Of a stretch of DNA of 64,000 bases, positions 54,078 through 64,000 are shown piece after piece. A model generated the notes under the pieces. That model worked only from the letters and a program-made list of their open reading frames with translations. It ran no database searches and was not told the DNA's origin. A program made the position numbers and the translations under genes. Origin of the DNA: Marivirga atlantica (GTDB lineage: Bacteria > Bacteroidota > Bacteroidia > Cytophagales > Cyclobacteriaceae); the NCBI RefSeq assembly GCF_016734805.1, contig NZ_JAERQG010000001.1, forward strand, positions 1 to 64,000, given 5' to 3'. Within the stretch, counting starts at the first letter, position 1; each line of letters starts with the position of its first letter.

Positions 54078-55247
54078 ATGAGTGACAGGTATAACCAGCG
54101 AGGTGTTTCCGCCTCTAAAGAAGATGTGCATAATGCAATTAAAAACCTTGATAAAGGGCTTTTTCCTAAGGCCTTTTGTAAAATCGTGCCTGATATGCTC
54201 GCAGGTGATGATGATTACTGCACCATCATGCATGCCGATGGGGCTGGCACCAAGTCTTCTTTAGCCTATCTGTATTGGAAAGAAACTGGGGATATATCTG
54301 TTTGGCAGGGCATTGCACAAGATGCTATTATCATGAATATTGATGATTTGCTTTGTGTAGGATGTACAGATAATATCCTTCTATCATCCACAATAGGTAG
54401 AAACAAAAATTTGATACCTGGTGAAGTGATATCAGCCATTATTAATGGAACGGAAGAAGTGCTTGCAATGCTTCGTGAGAACGGAATTAACATTTTAAGC
54501 ACGGGTGGTGAAACAGCTGATGTTGGCGATTTGGTAAGAACTATTATAGTTGATAGTACCGTTACTGCACGGATGAAAAGAAAGGATGTTATCTCTAATG
54601 ATAATATTAAAGCGGGAAATGTAATTGTTGGTTTAGCAAGCTACGGGCAAGCAACCTATGAAAATGAATATAACGGTGGCATGGGTAGCAATGGACTTAC
54701 CTCTGCCAGACATGATGTTTTCAATAATTACTTAGCAAAGAAATATCCTGAAAGTTTTGATCAAAGCGTGCCAAACGAATTGGTATATATGGGATCAAAG
54801 AAATTAACCGATACGGTTAAAGGAACACCTTTAGATGCCGGTAAATTGGTACTATCTCCAACAAGAACTTATGCTCCAGTTATTAAAAAAGTATTAGAGC
54901 AACTTCCTGGTAAAATTGATGGGATGGTTCATTGCAGTGGTGGAGCTCAAACCAAAGTCTTGCATTTTATTGAAGGTCTACACGTAATTAAGGATAACTT
55001 ATTTGACACCCCTCCTTTATTTGAGATGATTCAGCAAGAATCAGGCACCGACTGGCAGGAGATGTACAAAGTCTTTAATATGGGGCATCGTATGGAAATC
55101 TACCTAGACGAGAAAGATGCGCAGCAAGTAATTGAAATTTCTAAAGCATTTAATATCGATGCGCAGATAGTAGGAAGAGTTGAAGAGGCAAATAAGAAGA
55201 AAGTGACCATTAAAGGCGAGTATGGCACTTTCGAATATGAAGGTTAA
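54078..55247 (+). CDS. purM: phosphoribosylformylglycinamidine cyclo-ligase (AIR synthase)
   Basis: 389 residues. It closes the imidazole ring of the purine precursor AIR using ATP. The N-terminus MSDRYNQRGVSASKEDV and the HADGAGTKSSLAYLYW, NIDDLLCVG and STGGETADVGDLVRT blocks place it in the PurM fold. It is longer than E. coli PurM (about 345) and diverges in the C-terminal half, as Bacteroidota versions do. Divergent from the antiporter gene. Confidence 0.88.
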   Translation: MSDRYNQRGVSASKEDVHNAIKNLDKGLFPKAFCKIVPDMLAGDDDYCTIMHADGAGTKSSLAYLYWKETGDISVWQGIAQDAIIMNIDDLLCVGCTDNILLSSTIGRNKNLIPGEVISAIINGTEEVLAMLRENGINILSTGGETADVGDLVRTIIVDSTVTARMKRKDVISNDNIKAGNVIVGLASYGQATYENEYNGGMGSNGLTSARHDVFNNYLAKKYPESFDQSVPNELVYMGSKKLTDTVKGTPLDAGKLVLSPTRTYAPVIKKVLEQLPGKIDGMVHCSGGAQTKVLHFIEGLHVIKDNLFDTPPLFEMIQQESGTDWQEMYKVFNMGHRMEIYLDEKDAQQVIEISKAFNIDAQIVGRVEEANKKKVTIKGEYGTFEYEG

Positions 55248-55329
55248 GGCTTACTTATTACTCACTTTGTAAAATAAATTTACTTAGGCTCATTTCTATT
55301 AGATATTTAATTCTGATTCTCCCCAACAC

Positions 55330-56934
55330 ATGAACAAGCATGCTTGGACAGTACTTTTTGTCATATACGCATTTTTTAAGGCCTACTCTGCTCCTCAAGA
55401 GGACTACCCTATAAGTCCACAGCAAGAGAAAATCAATCTATATATTAGGGAGGCCAATCAACATATCGACTTTATAAACTGGTTGACTGAAAGAGTGTAC
55501 AAAGTTGAAGAAGCACTTTTAAGCCCAGCAGAAGAAAGAGCTACTGAACACCTTATCCGCTTAGCTGATTATATCAACTCAGGAAGCAAAAGACCTGACC
55601 TAGCTAACACTGGTCAACTTTCAAATTTAGGAGAAAGCTTAAAGGATATTACTATAATAAATACTCAGCTAATTAGCAGCATCAATAGTTTGAGAGCAAG
55701 TGCCTTTGAACTCAGCAGTATTATTCTGGATAAAACCTTTGAAAATAAGTTCACCAAAACGCATCAAGTCATTCAAGCATACAAACAAGAACTAAAACTT
55801 ACACATCAAGCTAGAACTGAATTACTTTCACAACTACATCCAAATACCCTACTAAAGGATAGTTCAAATAATCCATGGGTACATTTAGGGGAATCTATTC
55901 TCCCAATTATTGACCAAGCTGAAGGGGTGATCCACCATTCAAATCGGTCTTCTAATTTTAGAATGGAGACAAAACTGGTAGAGCTAGAAAAGCTAAATAA
56001 TGAACTTAAGATTTTTACTGCTCAAAAAGAGCAGAATCTTGAGGGCTTATTAAGGTTAAGTGAAAATAGAGGTAACAATCCAGACAATGCTTATAAATGG
56101 ATAAAGAGGACGGCAACTTCGTTTTTAACCAAGAATAAAGACACAAGCTATATTGATATCCGAAACGATCAAAGCCTCAATGACATCATAGACATTTACA
56201 ATAAGGTAGTGGACATGGCATTGTTAAAAAGCTTCAATGCAAACACACACCCTCGGTACTTCGAAAATAAGACTGATAATTTGAGGCCAGTCTTCCTTCC
56301 CTATTACTTAAAAGGCATAAGTTACCACCCAAAAACAAAGAATGATTTCCAAGCAGTAGCGCCAACAACCGCTAGCAATTCATTAGATGGCTATGCTTTC
56401 AATAATTTGATATTTGTACTAGACATTTCAGCCTCTATGGCCCAACAAAATAAATTGGAGCATGTAAAAACAGCCCTCAAACAACTAATTGGTATCATGC
56501 GGCCTGAGGATGAAATCACTGTCATTACTTATGCAGGAGAAGCAAAGAAAGTAGTTAAACCCAGCTCAGCAACGAAAGAGAAATACATCAGCAAGAAAAT
56601 AGATAAGTTGAAGCCAGGAGGCTCCACCAACCTACTTGAAGGTATGAAGCTCGCTTTTAAAGAAGCACTTTCAAATTATAAAACGGAAGGAAATAACCGT
56701 GTTATATTGGTCACAGATGGAGCGGTAAGAGCCACTAGCCACCTTGTAGAATTAGTCAATAGTCACTCTAAAGAGCAGGTTCATTTATCCTTACTTAGCT
56801 TTCAAAACGAAAATGACCAGAGTTTAAAGACTCTATCCAATAATTCTAATGCTTATCTAAGTGTTATTAACCAAGAAAATATGCTCTCCACATTAATTAT
56901 TGAAGCCCAAAGGGGAGGAAAAGCAAACAATTAA
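55330..56934 (+). CDS. VWA domain-containing exported protein
   Basis: 534 residues. N-terminal hydrophobic signal MNKHAWTVLFVIYAFFKAYSA. A long, mostly helical region (about 30-350) has no domain I recognise. A C-terminal von Willebrand A domain (about 358-530) carries an intact MIDAS motif DISAS (365-369), GGSTNL and LVTDGAV, so it probably binds a metal and a protein partner outside the cytoplasm. The biological role is unknown. It lies 82 bp after purM. Confidence 0.8.
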   Translation: MNKHAWTVLFVIYAFFKAYSAPQEDYPISPQQEKINLYIREANQHIDFINWLTERVYKVEEALLSPAEERATEHLIRLADYINSGSKRPDLANTGQLSNLGESLKDITIINTQLISSINSLRASAFELSSIILDKTFENKFTKTHQVIQAYKQELKLTHQARTELLSQLHPNTLLKDSSNNPWVHLGESILPIIDQAEGVIHHSNRSSNFRMETKLVELEKLNNELKIFTAQKEQNLEGLLRLSENRGNNPDNAYKWIKRTATSFLTKNKDTSYIDIRNDQSLNDIIDIYNKVVDMALLKSFNANTHPRYFENKTDNLRPVFLPYYLKGISYHPKTKNDFQAVAPTTASNSLDGYAFNNLIFVLDISASMAQQNKLEHVKTALKQLIGIMRPEDEITVITYAGEAKKVVKPSSATKEKYISKKIDKLKPGGSTNLLEGMKLAFKEALSNYKTEGNNRVILVTDGAVRATSHLVELVNSHSKEQVHLSLLSFQNENDQSLKTLSNNSNAYLSVINQENMLSTLIIEAQRGGKANN

Positions 56935-57017
56935 CATGTACCTGAATTAAATGTAGCCTTTGAGGTATTTATAAGCTCAGCTTCCTACTTTAATAGAAGT
57001 GCAACAAATTTTGACAA

Positions 57018-57042
57018 TAAAAAAGAGAGTTATTCAACTCCC
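57018..57042 (-). terminator. terminator of the large metalloprotease gene
   Basis: Minus-strand GGGAGTT / AACTCTC (7 bp with one G-U, GAAT loop) followed by a T-run, about 30 bp beyond the protease stop. Confidence 0.6.
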
Positions 57043-57070
57043 TTTCTCTCTGTTTTATCCTAATGATCTA

Positions 57071-59524
57071 TTAGCCTTTAGGATTTAATAATTGATCTAT
57101 CCTATCTGATAAGTACTGAAGGTGGAACCTAGAGCTTGTATTACTTTGACGTCCTATTCCTCTATTGATCTCTACTTTTAATAAGGTCAAATTCCCTTTC
57201 GCAATAGAGGGTATATCTGTACTTCGCAGGTCATCATTGTCCGTATTTAATAAATTACCCAATTCTTCTACAAAGTTCTTTTGAAGGTTTCTTCTATAAG
57301 TATCTATCTCCTTACCTGACCGTAATTCTGAAAAAACACTTCTTCTCAGATCAGTCATCATTTCAACAGCTGTGTATGCATTTGCACCATTTAGTGCCTC
57401 ATTCTCCAAAATCCGTTTTACACGTTTACCATCAAGTAAGCGTGAAAAAGTTCTTGTCTGCAAGGCCTTAATTCGGTCTACTATACCTTCCTCTTCTATT
57501 CTTGAAAGAATAGCAGGATCGATTAGCCATTCTGGTGTTGCAAAAAGCTGCTTGTTTAAGAAGGCAATAGCTCTTGCCTGTTTCTCTTCATCAACATGCG
57601 TATAAACAGCTCCATCTTCATCTGAGGTTTTGTAGTACTCATAAACACCACCCACATTTGAAGTTACGTGACCCATATAGCGATTATATTGACCTACAAC
57701 ATTATTATAAAGTTCCTGCAGATCATCATAATTTTCGCCCGGCTCGGTTCCCCACTCCATAAGTTTTAGGGCTATTCGCTTAAGGTTAGCAATACCTAAT
57801 TCTGAAGCTTCCATAGAATCGTCTCCTATATCTTCAGTCTGCGCTGTAGGGTCAATAGGATCTCTTCTTTGTCTGCCATAGCGGTATACAGGGTTACCTG
57901 CTTTCTCTAAAATCCACTCGTTCAATATCGGCTCTTCCTCTTCTGGTAAATCAATATTAGGAATAGGTTTATAGCCGTATTTAATAGCCCAGTCGTCATA
58001 CTCTCCTATTTTTGGGAAGAAGTTTTTGATACCATCTTCTGGCTGTGCTATATAATTAAACCTCGCATAATCCATTATAGATGGAGCTACACCATGAGTG
58101 GAAGTAAACTCAGGAGAGCGCAGTGAATCAATTGGGTAAGCAACACTCGAACCCATGTTATGAGGTAAACCTAAAGTATGCCCTACTTCATGAGCTGCCA
58201 CAAAGCGTATCAATTCTCCCATCAGCTCATCTTTAAACTTAATATTCTGAGCTTCAGGATTTACAGCAGCCGTTTGAACAAAGTACCAATTTCTTAAAAG
58301 ATTCATCACGTTGTGATACCATAAAATATCACTCTCGAGTATCTCACCCGTTCTAGGATCGTGCACATGTGGTCCCTGAGCATTTTGAATATCGGTAGCT
58401 ATGTATCTGATTACTGAATAACGTACATCCTCTGGACTCCAATCTGGATCTTCTTCTTTTGTAGGAGCATCTTTGGCAATAATTGCATTTTTTAATCCTG
58501 CTTTCTCAAAAGCTTTTTGCCAATCTTCTACTCCTTGTTTGATATATTTTCTCCACTGATTAGGTGTAGCTGGGTCTATATAATAAACAATTGGCTTTAC
58601 CGGCTCAACAGCTTCTCCCTTATTATAGGCGTCCCAATCTGATGGCTCTAATCTCCATTTAGTAATAAATCTATCAGATTCAGCTTTCTGAGCATCGCTA
58701 GAGTAATTGATCTGGCGGATAGAGAAATATCCCACACGTTCATCAAAATTTCTAGGAACCATAGGCTTCTCAGGTAGTAAAATCATTGACTGATTCATTT
58801 CAATTGACAAGGCTCCAGTCAATTGATTATCTGGAAGTTCAGAACCTTTATAGGTTAAGATATGCCTTATTTCAACATTTTCTGGAAATGCTTTCCCATG
58901 TACAATGACTGATCTGCTTTTATCAACTGTACTTATCTTAAATGCTTTTCTTTGTGAATCGTAAAGAGCCCCAATCAAAGGCACATCTGTTGTGAAGAAA
59001 TCATCAACATTAATAACATAAGAACTGGAATCTTTTCCTAAAGCCTCGATTTTAAAACTCTCGATTATTGGTTCGAAGTTATTATTCTTAACCGATAAGT
59101 AAATAGGATCATTCTCATCCGCAACGGAATTATATGATACAGACCTAAGTAAGAGTTGATGGTCTTTTTTCTGAAACCTAATGACTTGTTGAGGTCTGGA
59201 TTTCATACCAGCTCCTCCAAAATTTAACCCCTTCACGTGGCCTGAGATTCTTGAAACAATTAAAATTTCCTTTTCTAATAAATCGTCAGATATTTCAAAA
59301 TAATGTTTAGCTCCTACTTTGTGAAAAGTAAATAAGCCTTCATCAGACTCAGCTTCTTTAGTAATTACTTCACTATACTTTTTAAAGGGTGAATTTGACT
59401 TTTGCTCTGATTTAACAGATTCTTTCTTCTTCTTTTTTTTGTTAAATAGTTGAGCATTGCCTTCAATGCTAAATGTAATGAGAGCCATAAAGGCTAAAAT
59501 CCATTTGGTATTTTTCGGTATCAT
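57071..59524 (-). CDS. zinc-dependent metalloprotease (DUF5117/DUF4953 type)
   Basis: 817 residues with signal peptide MIPKNTKWILAFMALITFSIEGNAQ. A large N-terminal beta domain (DUF5117-like, about 60-290) precedes a metzincin-type catalytic domain: HEVGHTLGLPH (444-454) is a full HExxHxxGxxH zinc site and SIMDYARFNY is the Met-turn. The C-terminal helical region is of the DUF4953 kind. Secreted or periplasmic; substrate unknown. This family is frequent in Bacteroidota. Confidence 0.88.
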   Translation of the reverse strand: MIPKNTKWILAFMALITFSIEGNAQLFNKKKKKKESVKSEQKSNSPFKKYSEVITKEAESDEGLFTFHKVGAKHYFEISDDLLEKEILIVSRISGHVKGLNFGGAGMKSRPQQVIRFQKKDHQLLLRSVSYNSVADENDPIYLSVKNNNFEPIIESFKIEALGKDSSSYVINVDDFFTTDVPLIGALYDSQRKAFKISTVDKSRSVIVHGKAFPENVEIRHILTYKGSELPDNQLTGALSIEMNQSMILLPEKPMVPRNFDERVGYFSIRQINYSSDAQKAESDRFITKWRLEPSDWDAYNKGEAVEPVKPIVYYIDPATPNQWRKYIKQGVEDWQKAFEKAGLKNAIIAKDAPTKEEDPDWSPEDVRYSVIRYIATDIQNAQGPHVHDPRTGEILESDILWYHNVMNLLRNWYFVQTAAVNPEAQNIKFKDELMGELIRFVAAHEVGHTLGLPHNMGSSVAYPIDSLRSPEFTSTHGVAPSIMDYARFNYIAQPEDGIKNFFPKIGEYDDWAIKYGYKPIPNIDLPEEEEPILNEWILEKAGNPVYRYGRQRRDPIDPTAQTEDIGDDSMEASELGIANLKRIALKLMEWGTEPGENYDDLQELYNNVVGQYNRYMGHVTSNVGGVYEYYKTSDEDGAVYTHVDEEKQARAIAFLNKQLFATPEWLIDPAILSRIEEEGIVDRIKALQTRTFSRLLDGKRVKRILENEALNGANAYTAVEMMTDLRRSVFSELRSGKEIDTYRRNLQKNFVEELGNLLNTDNDDLRSTDIPSIAKGNLTLLKVEINRGIGRQSNTSSRFHLQYLSDRIDQLLNPKG

Positions 59525-59718
59525 AATTAATTATTTAGGTTAAACGGCTTCAAATTAATCTAGGTAATGGAATATATGTATATACACCTTTTGATCTAAA
59601 TTAAGACTTGAAACTTTAATAACTTAAGAATGTTGAGACATTTACATAAACGGAAGAGTACCACAACTCTAATAAGTTGTTTTACAATCGTTTTTTGCTT
59701 GAAGCATAAGAAAAAAAC

Positions 59719-59749
59719 TTTGTTATAAATCTTTTTAGGGTTAGATTTG
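59719..59749 (+). promoter_or_regulatory. promoter of atpD-atpC
   Basis: TTTG (59719-59722), 19-nt spacer, TAGATTTG (59742-59749): an exact match to the Bacteroidota promoter consensus. Leader about 40 nt. Confidence 0.8.
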
Positions 59750-59789
59750 CACCCTGAAAGAAAAGAGCATTCATTTTTATTATAATTAA

Positions 59790-61304
<1,515 letters not shown>

Positions 61305-61322
61305 TTAAGATAAATAAGCGTT

Positions 61323-61571
61323 ATGTACTTAGAAATAATAACACCTGAAAAAGAAGTATTTAAAGGTTCGGTTCATTCAGCAACCTTTCCAGGAAGTGAT
61401 GGTGCTTTTCAGGTTTTAACAGATCACGCTCCTTTAATCAGTTCACTGGCTAAAGGTGAGTTAAGCTATGTGCAGGACAAATCAGAAGCCAGCATGATGG
61501 TAGAAGGTGGTGTGGTTGAGGTTTTGAATAATACAATCACAGTTCTAGCAGAGAAAGTTATTCAAGAATAA
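61323..61571 (+). CDS. atpC: F0F1 ATP synthase subunit epsilon
   Basis: 82 residues, only the N-terminal beta-sandwich (LEIITPEKEVFKGSVHSATFPGSDGAFQVLTDHAPLISSL). The C-terminal helical hairpin that inhibits the enzyme in E. coli (about 138 residues total) is absent, a short form common in Bacteroidota. It lies 18 bp after atpD and has its own terminator. Confidence 0.96.
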   Translation: MYLEIITPEKEVFKGSVHSATFPGSDGAFQVLTDHAPLISSLAKGELSYVQDKSEASMMVEGGVVEVLNNTITVLAEKVIQE

Positions 61572-61593
61572 GTTTAGTTAAATATTTAAGTAG

Positions 61594-61626
61594 AAGCCGA
61601 TTTGGGAAACCAGATCGGCTTTTTTA
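61594..61626 (+). terminator. terminator of atpD-atpC
   Basis: AAGCCGATTTGG / CCAGATCGGCTT (12-bp stem with one G-U, GAAA tetraloop) followed by T-rich sequence. It also abuts the stop of the convergent small membrane gene. Confidence 0.88.
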
Positions 61627-61908
61627 TTTTCTAAATCTCCTAAAAGTCTTCTTAACAAAGGCCCAGAAGAATTTCCCCTGCCCAAAGATAAAACCATAAA
61701 AAAGTAGTATCGCAAAATAGACAGGAAGAATAAGGACGTAGTAGATAGTGGTGAAGGCCCAAGTTCTATCTTCCTTTGGAGCAATAACAGAAAGGATTGG
61801 TTCCTTTAAAAACATGACTGTAAAACCTGTACATGCAAAAACCAGAAGCACCACTAATACCTGCCAACCATTTTTAAGATTCCATCGCTTCTGTAACTTT
61901 TTAAACAT
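61624..61908 (-). CDS. small two-helix membrane protein (DUF6787-like)
   Basis: 94 residues. Two hydrophobic helices (about 14-33 and 53-77) with basic ends: MFKKLQKRWNLKNGWQVLVV and KFFWAFVKKTFRRFRK. The overall pattern (KKW..., FGQGKFF, basic tail) resembles DUF6787 of Bacteroidota. Function unknown. It converges on atpC across a shared terminator. Confidence 0.65.
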   Translation of the reverse strand: MFKKLQKRWNLKNGWQVLVVLLVFACTGFTVMFLKEPILSVIAPKEDRTWAFTTIYYVLILPVYFAILLFYGFIFGQGKFFWAFVKKTFRRFRK

Positions 61909-61962
61909 TTGCCGAAATTAATTAATTTGGCAATAATTAGAAACTAAGAAGCTAATTGGAAA

Positions 61963-62166
61963 ATGAAATTAAAAATAATTAAAGAAGCCATTGGAGTTTT
62001 ATTAATGGCTTTTATGTGTCTTACAGTTCTTACCTCAGGAACCTTCACCGAGTTTGAAGTAAATCAGTCGAAATCAATGCTCTTCATTCTAATATTTTTC
62101 TCGGCCTTGAGCATTCAAAGATTGATTAAGGCAATCATCAGTTATTACAAAGCCAAAACTTCATAA
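61963..62166 (+). CDS. small two-helix membrane protein (67 aa)
   Basis: 67 residues starting MKLKIIKEAIGVLLMAFMCL. Two hydrophobic helices (about 8-26 and 38-57), basic C-terminus (KAIISYYKAKTS). It is followed by a similar small gene 3 bp later; both share the MK..IIK.AI start, so they are probably ancient tandem paralogues. Function unknown. Confidence 0.55.
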   Translation: MKLKIIKEAIGVLLMAFMCLTVLTSGTFTEFEVNQSKSMLFILIFFSALSIQRLIKAIISYYKAKTS

Positions 62167-62169
62167 TTT

Positions 62170-62367
62170 ATGAAAAGGGAAATCATTAAAGCTGCCATTA
62201 GTGAGACAGTATTAATAATGGGATTCATGACGTTGTATTTTTCAGACTATTATGAACAGTTCTCAAAATCTACCAAAACCACACTTATCATAGTGTTTAT
62301 TCCCGCGATTATGTTTGTCTATGGTAGATTTATGGTGGTGGTACTAAAAAACAGAATGAAAAAATAA
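62170..62367 (+). CDS. small two-helix membrane protein (65 aa), tandem paralogue
   Basis: 65 residues starting MKREIIKAAISETVLIMGFM, with two hydrophobic helices and a basic end (VVLKNRMKK). It overlaps nothing but is only 3 bp from the previous gene, indicating one transcript. Same layout as the preceding gene. Role unknown. Confidence 0.55.
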   Translation: MKREIIKAAISETVLIMGFMTLYFSDYYEQFSKSTKTTLIIVFIPAIMFVYGRFMVVVLKNRMKK

Positions 62368-62418
62368 AGGACTTCCAGTTAACAGTCCTTTATAATTAGT
62401 TATTTACTTGATCTCTTC

Positions 62419-62964
62419 TCAGAAATCTAATTCTTTATTCTTCTTTTTGGTAATAAGGCCAACTATAGCGGCAATAATAGCATACCAGATGATTCCCCAT
62501 AAATACCCCATAGCAATACCTGAAAGTGTATAGGAGTTTCTGGCTTGTTCAGCAGCTCTATCCATAGCCGCTGTATCTCCAGATGCGCCAATGGCCTCCA
62601 TCATTCCCATAGTCATTTCAATAGTTGCATCCACTAATACCTGAGATGCCTCTGGATCAATCACATTAAATAATAAGTATCTGAAGATTGCCCCTATAAA
62701 GCCTCCTACTAAAAGCACTACAAATGCATGCATAAATGCTTTTCCATAGGACATAAAACCTCCTAATTGCTTTCTATAATCAAATCCTGAGTATACGATG
62801 ATAGCTGCACCAACTGCTAAAGATAAGAACCCGACCCATGGCTTTACAAATAAGGTAACATCTATAACATAGATCAATAAGCTGATAATCACAGATGCCA
62901 CTCCCATTATTACACCCCATTTAATAGGATGCGCTGAGTTATTTTGTACTTCTTGATTTTCCAT
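62419..62964 (-). CDS. DUF4199 family membrane protein
   Basis: 181 residues with about four hydrophobic segments (15-35, 40-58, 72-95, 147-170). The AHPIKWGVIMGVASVIISLL start and YRKQLGGFMSYGKAFMHAFVV centre match DUF4199, a Bacteroidota inner-membrane family of unknown function, often next to cell-wall or lipid genes. Polar tail KKKNKELDF. Confidence 0.85.
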   Translation of the reverse strand: MENQEVQNNSAHPIKWGVIMGVASVIISLLIYVIDVTLFVKPWVGFLSLAVGAAIIVYSGFDYRKQLGGFMSYGKAFMHAFVVLLVGGFIGAIFRYLLFNVIDPEASQVLVDATIEMTMGMMEAIGASGDTAAMDRAAEQARNSYTLSGIAMGYLWGIIWYAIIAAIVGLITKKKNKELDF

Positions 62965-62991
62965 AGTAATAATAGTTTAGTTTATAGTTGT

Positions 62992-63486
62992 TTATTGGTT
63001 AGTCTCAGAGAAGGCAGAAATATTACAGTCTTGTCGCTTTCTTGTGTCAATTATATAAATAATTTTCCAAATTCCAGCTTCCTTTAGCAGTTGAAATGAA
63101 TTAACACCGCAGTGGCTAAACTCTTTATCAATGAAAAAACCATAATCCATCCAAACTATGGCCAATCCTTCTGTAAGATTCATTTTGTAATTAGCGGTTC
63201 TTTCGTCCCAGGTTTGCTCTTTAGGTTTACCTACAGCATCAAGCCATGCCTGAGGATTACTCTCTGTAAATACTTTTGTGCCTCCACCTGGCTGTATACC
63301 TACCGAGTGCATGACAATATCTTTATGCAAATGCTGAGAAATCATACTACTATCCCCCTGTCGCATGCCATCGAACACATCAGTAATGATTTGCATCACA
63401 GCTGTAGAATCAGCCTTTGGAAGTGATTGAGCATGCACCAAGAGCGTGCTCATAAAAAGAAAGAAGAAAAGAATGTACTTTGTCAT
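62992..63486 (-). CDS. exported NTF2-like (SnoaL/DUF4440-type) protein
   Basis: 164 residues from MTKYILFFFLFMSTLLVHAQ, a clear signal peptide; a longer in-frame start at 63525 lacks this advantage. The mature part is an NTF2-like cone: an N-terminal helix (ADSTAVMQIITDVFDGMRQGD), then beta strands (AIVWMDYGFFIDKEFSHCGVNSFQL, IWKIIYIIDTRKR). Family members bind small hydrophobic ligands; no function assigned. It lies 28 bp upstream of the DUF4199 gene on the same strand. Confidence 0.75.
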   Translation of the reverse strand: MTKYILFFFLFMSTLLVHAQSLPKADSTAVMQIITDVFDGMRQGDSSMISQHLHKDIVMHSVGIQPGGGTKVFTESNPQAWLDAVGKPKEQTWDERTANYKMNLTEGLAIVWMDYGFFIDKEFSHCGVNSFQLLKEAGIWKIIYIIDTRKRQDCNISAFSETNQ

Positions 63487-63561
63487 ACCTATTAAGTTTT
63501 GACATAAGTTCCCCTTTCTTCTCAAGATACAAAACCGTTTTTACATCAACGGTCTACTATT

Positions 63562-64000
63562 TTATTCTGTGATGTGCTCGAAATGAGACCAAACAAAAGC
63601 TTTAGGAATAGGGCTCACTACATTAAAGGGTTCTTTCTTTACAGGATGCTCAAAGGATATTGCTCTCGCATGTAAGGCAATTGAGCCGTCTTTTGTAGGC
63701 TTTGGGAAGCCATATTTTACATCTCCGATAATAGGGCAGCCTATTTTTGCCAGTTGTACTCGAATTTGGTGTGGTCTGCCTGTAATAGGCTTTATTTCAA
63801 TCAAATTTCTGTCACCTTGAGCACTAATGAGTCGATATTCAAGTGTTGACTCAAGTCCACCTTTATTATTACTCACATGGGCATGGGTAAAGTTTTTGTT
63901 ATTGTCCTTTTTTAGCCAATGTGTTATGGTATCTTCTGGTTTAGGCGGACGCTTCTCTGTTATAGCCCAGTATGTTTTGTCTACCTTTCTCTCCTGAAAC
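63562..64000 (-). CDS. RluA family pseudouridine synthase (truncated by window edge)
   Basis: The C-terminal about 145 residues are visible; the frame continues open to the last base, so the gene starts outside the window. GRPHQIRVQLAKIGCPIIGDVKYG and the ALHARAISFEHPV block identify the RluA family, which isomerises uridine in rRNA or tRNA. The catalytic Asp region (HRLDRxTSG) lies beyond the edge, so the site specificity cannot be judged. An internal GTG at 63876 is not a real start. Confidence 0.85.
   Translation of the reverse strand, partial: FQERKVDKTYWAITEKRPPKPEDTITHWLKKDNNKNFTHAHVSNNKGGLESTLEYRLISAQGDRNLIEIKPITGRPHQIRVQLAKIGCPIIGDVKYGFPKPTKDGSIALHARAISFEHPVKKEPFNVVSPIPKAFVWSHFEHITE

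Overview
The window looks like chromosomal DNA of a Bacteroidota bacterium, most likely a marine Cytophagales member (Fulvivirga/Roseivirga-like; the genus is a guess). Evidence: AT-rich sequence, several promoters of the Bacteroidota type (TTTG, a 19-20 nt spacer, then TAnnTTTG), weak Shine-Dalgarno sites, lineage-typical families (DUF2480, DUF4199, DUF6787-like, DUF4382, M61 and DUF5117-type metallopeptidases) and atpD-atpC split from the other ATP synthase genes. I saw no prophage, insertion sequence, CRISPR array or rRNA operon.

Layout. 0.1-4.5 kb (minus): DUF2480, tsaB, a TauE-type exporter and an S41 protease in a tightly overlapping set behind rnpA and rpmH. 4.8-6.5 kb: M61 peptidase. 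6.8-13.3 kb (minus): a beta-oxidation operon, marR-fadN-fadA-fadE, with a four-helix-bundle gene bounded by inverted repeats inserted between fadA and fadE. 13.5-18 kb: a 58-residue membrane protein, nqrF standing alone, a radical SAM enzyme, small hypotheticals and accD. 18.2-21.9 kb: a 55-residue lipoprotein, a TetR/ketoacyl-synthase-III pair, an AI-2E-type permease and a SpoU methyltransferase. 22-26 kb: dnaK followed by a PD-(D/E)XK nuclease gene enclosed by two copies of the dnaK 3' end plus terminator. 26-31.8 kb: DUF4382 lipoprotein, lipid kinase, App1-like phosphatase (with a probable 5' frameshift), 1-Cys peroxiredoxin, asparagine synthase. 31.8-37 kb: tetR-ABC-hlyD-tolC export operon whose ATPase has lost most of its motifs. 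37-44.6 kb: FAD-linked oxidase, NlpC/P60 lipoprotein, tRNA-Ala, an unknown 480-residue protein, a response regulator, an ALDH7-type dehydrogenase and a Do protease. 44.7-46.1 kb: Hsp20, tRNA-Asn, a GIY-YIG gene and its decayed tandem copy, each preceded by a copy of the tRNA 3' end and terminator. 46.5-48.3 kb: ClC channel, followed by a 472-bp gap with DnaA-box-like sites. 48.8-64 kb: S41 lipoprotein, outer-membrane-like protein, lysA, KefB-type antiporter, purM, a VWA protein, a large metzincin-type protease, atpD-atpC, small membrane proteins, DUF4199, an NTF2-like secreted protein and a truncated RluA-family pseudouridine synthase.

The most unusual theme is three single-gene intruders, two of them nucleases. 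The dnaK and tRNA-Asn cases share one architecture: host gene 3' end and terminator, then a nuclease ORF, then a second copy of the host 3' end and terminator starting within 0-6 bp of the nuclease stop codon. This suggests minimal mobile units that rebuild the end of the gene they invade and borrow its terminator. That reading is an inference and needs comparison with empty sites in relatives.
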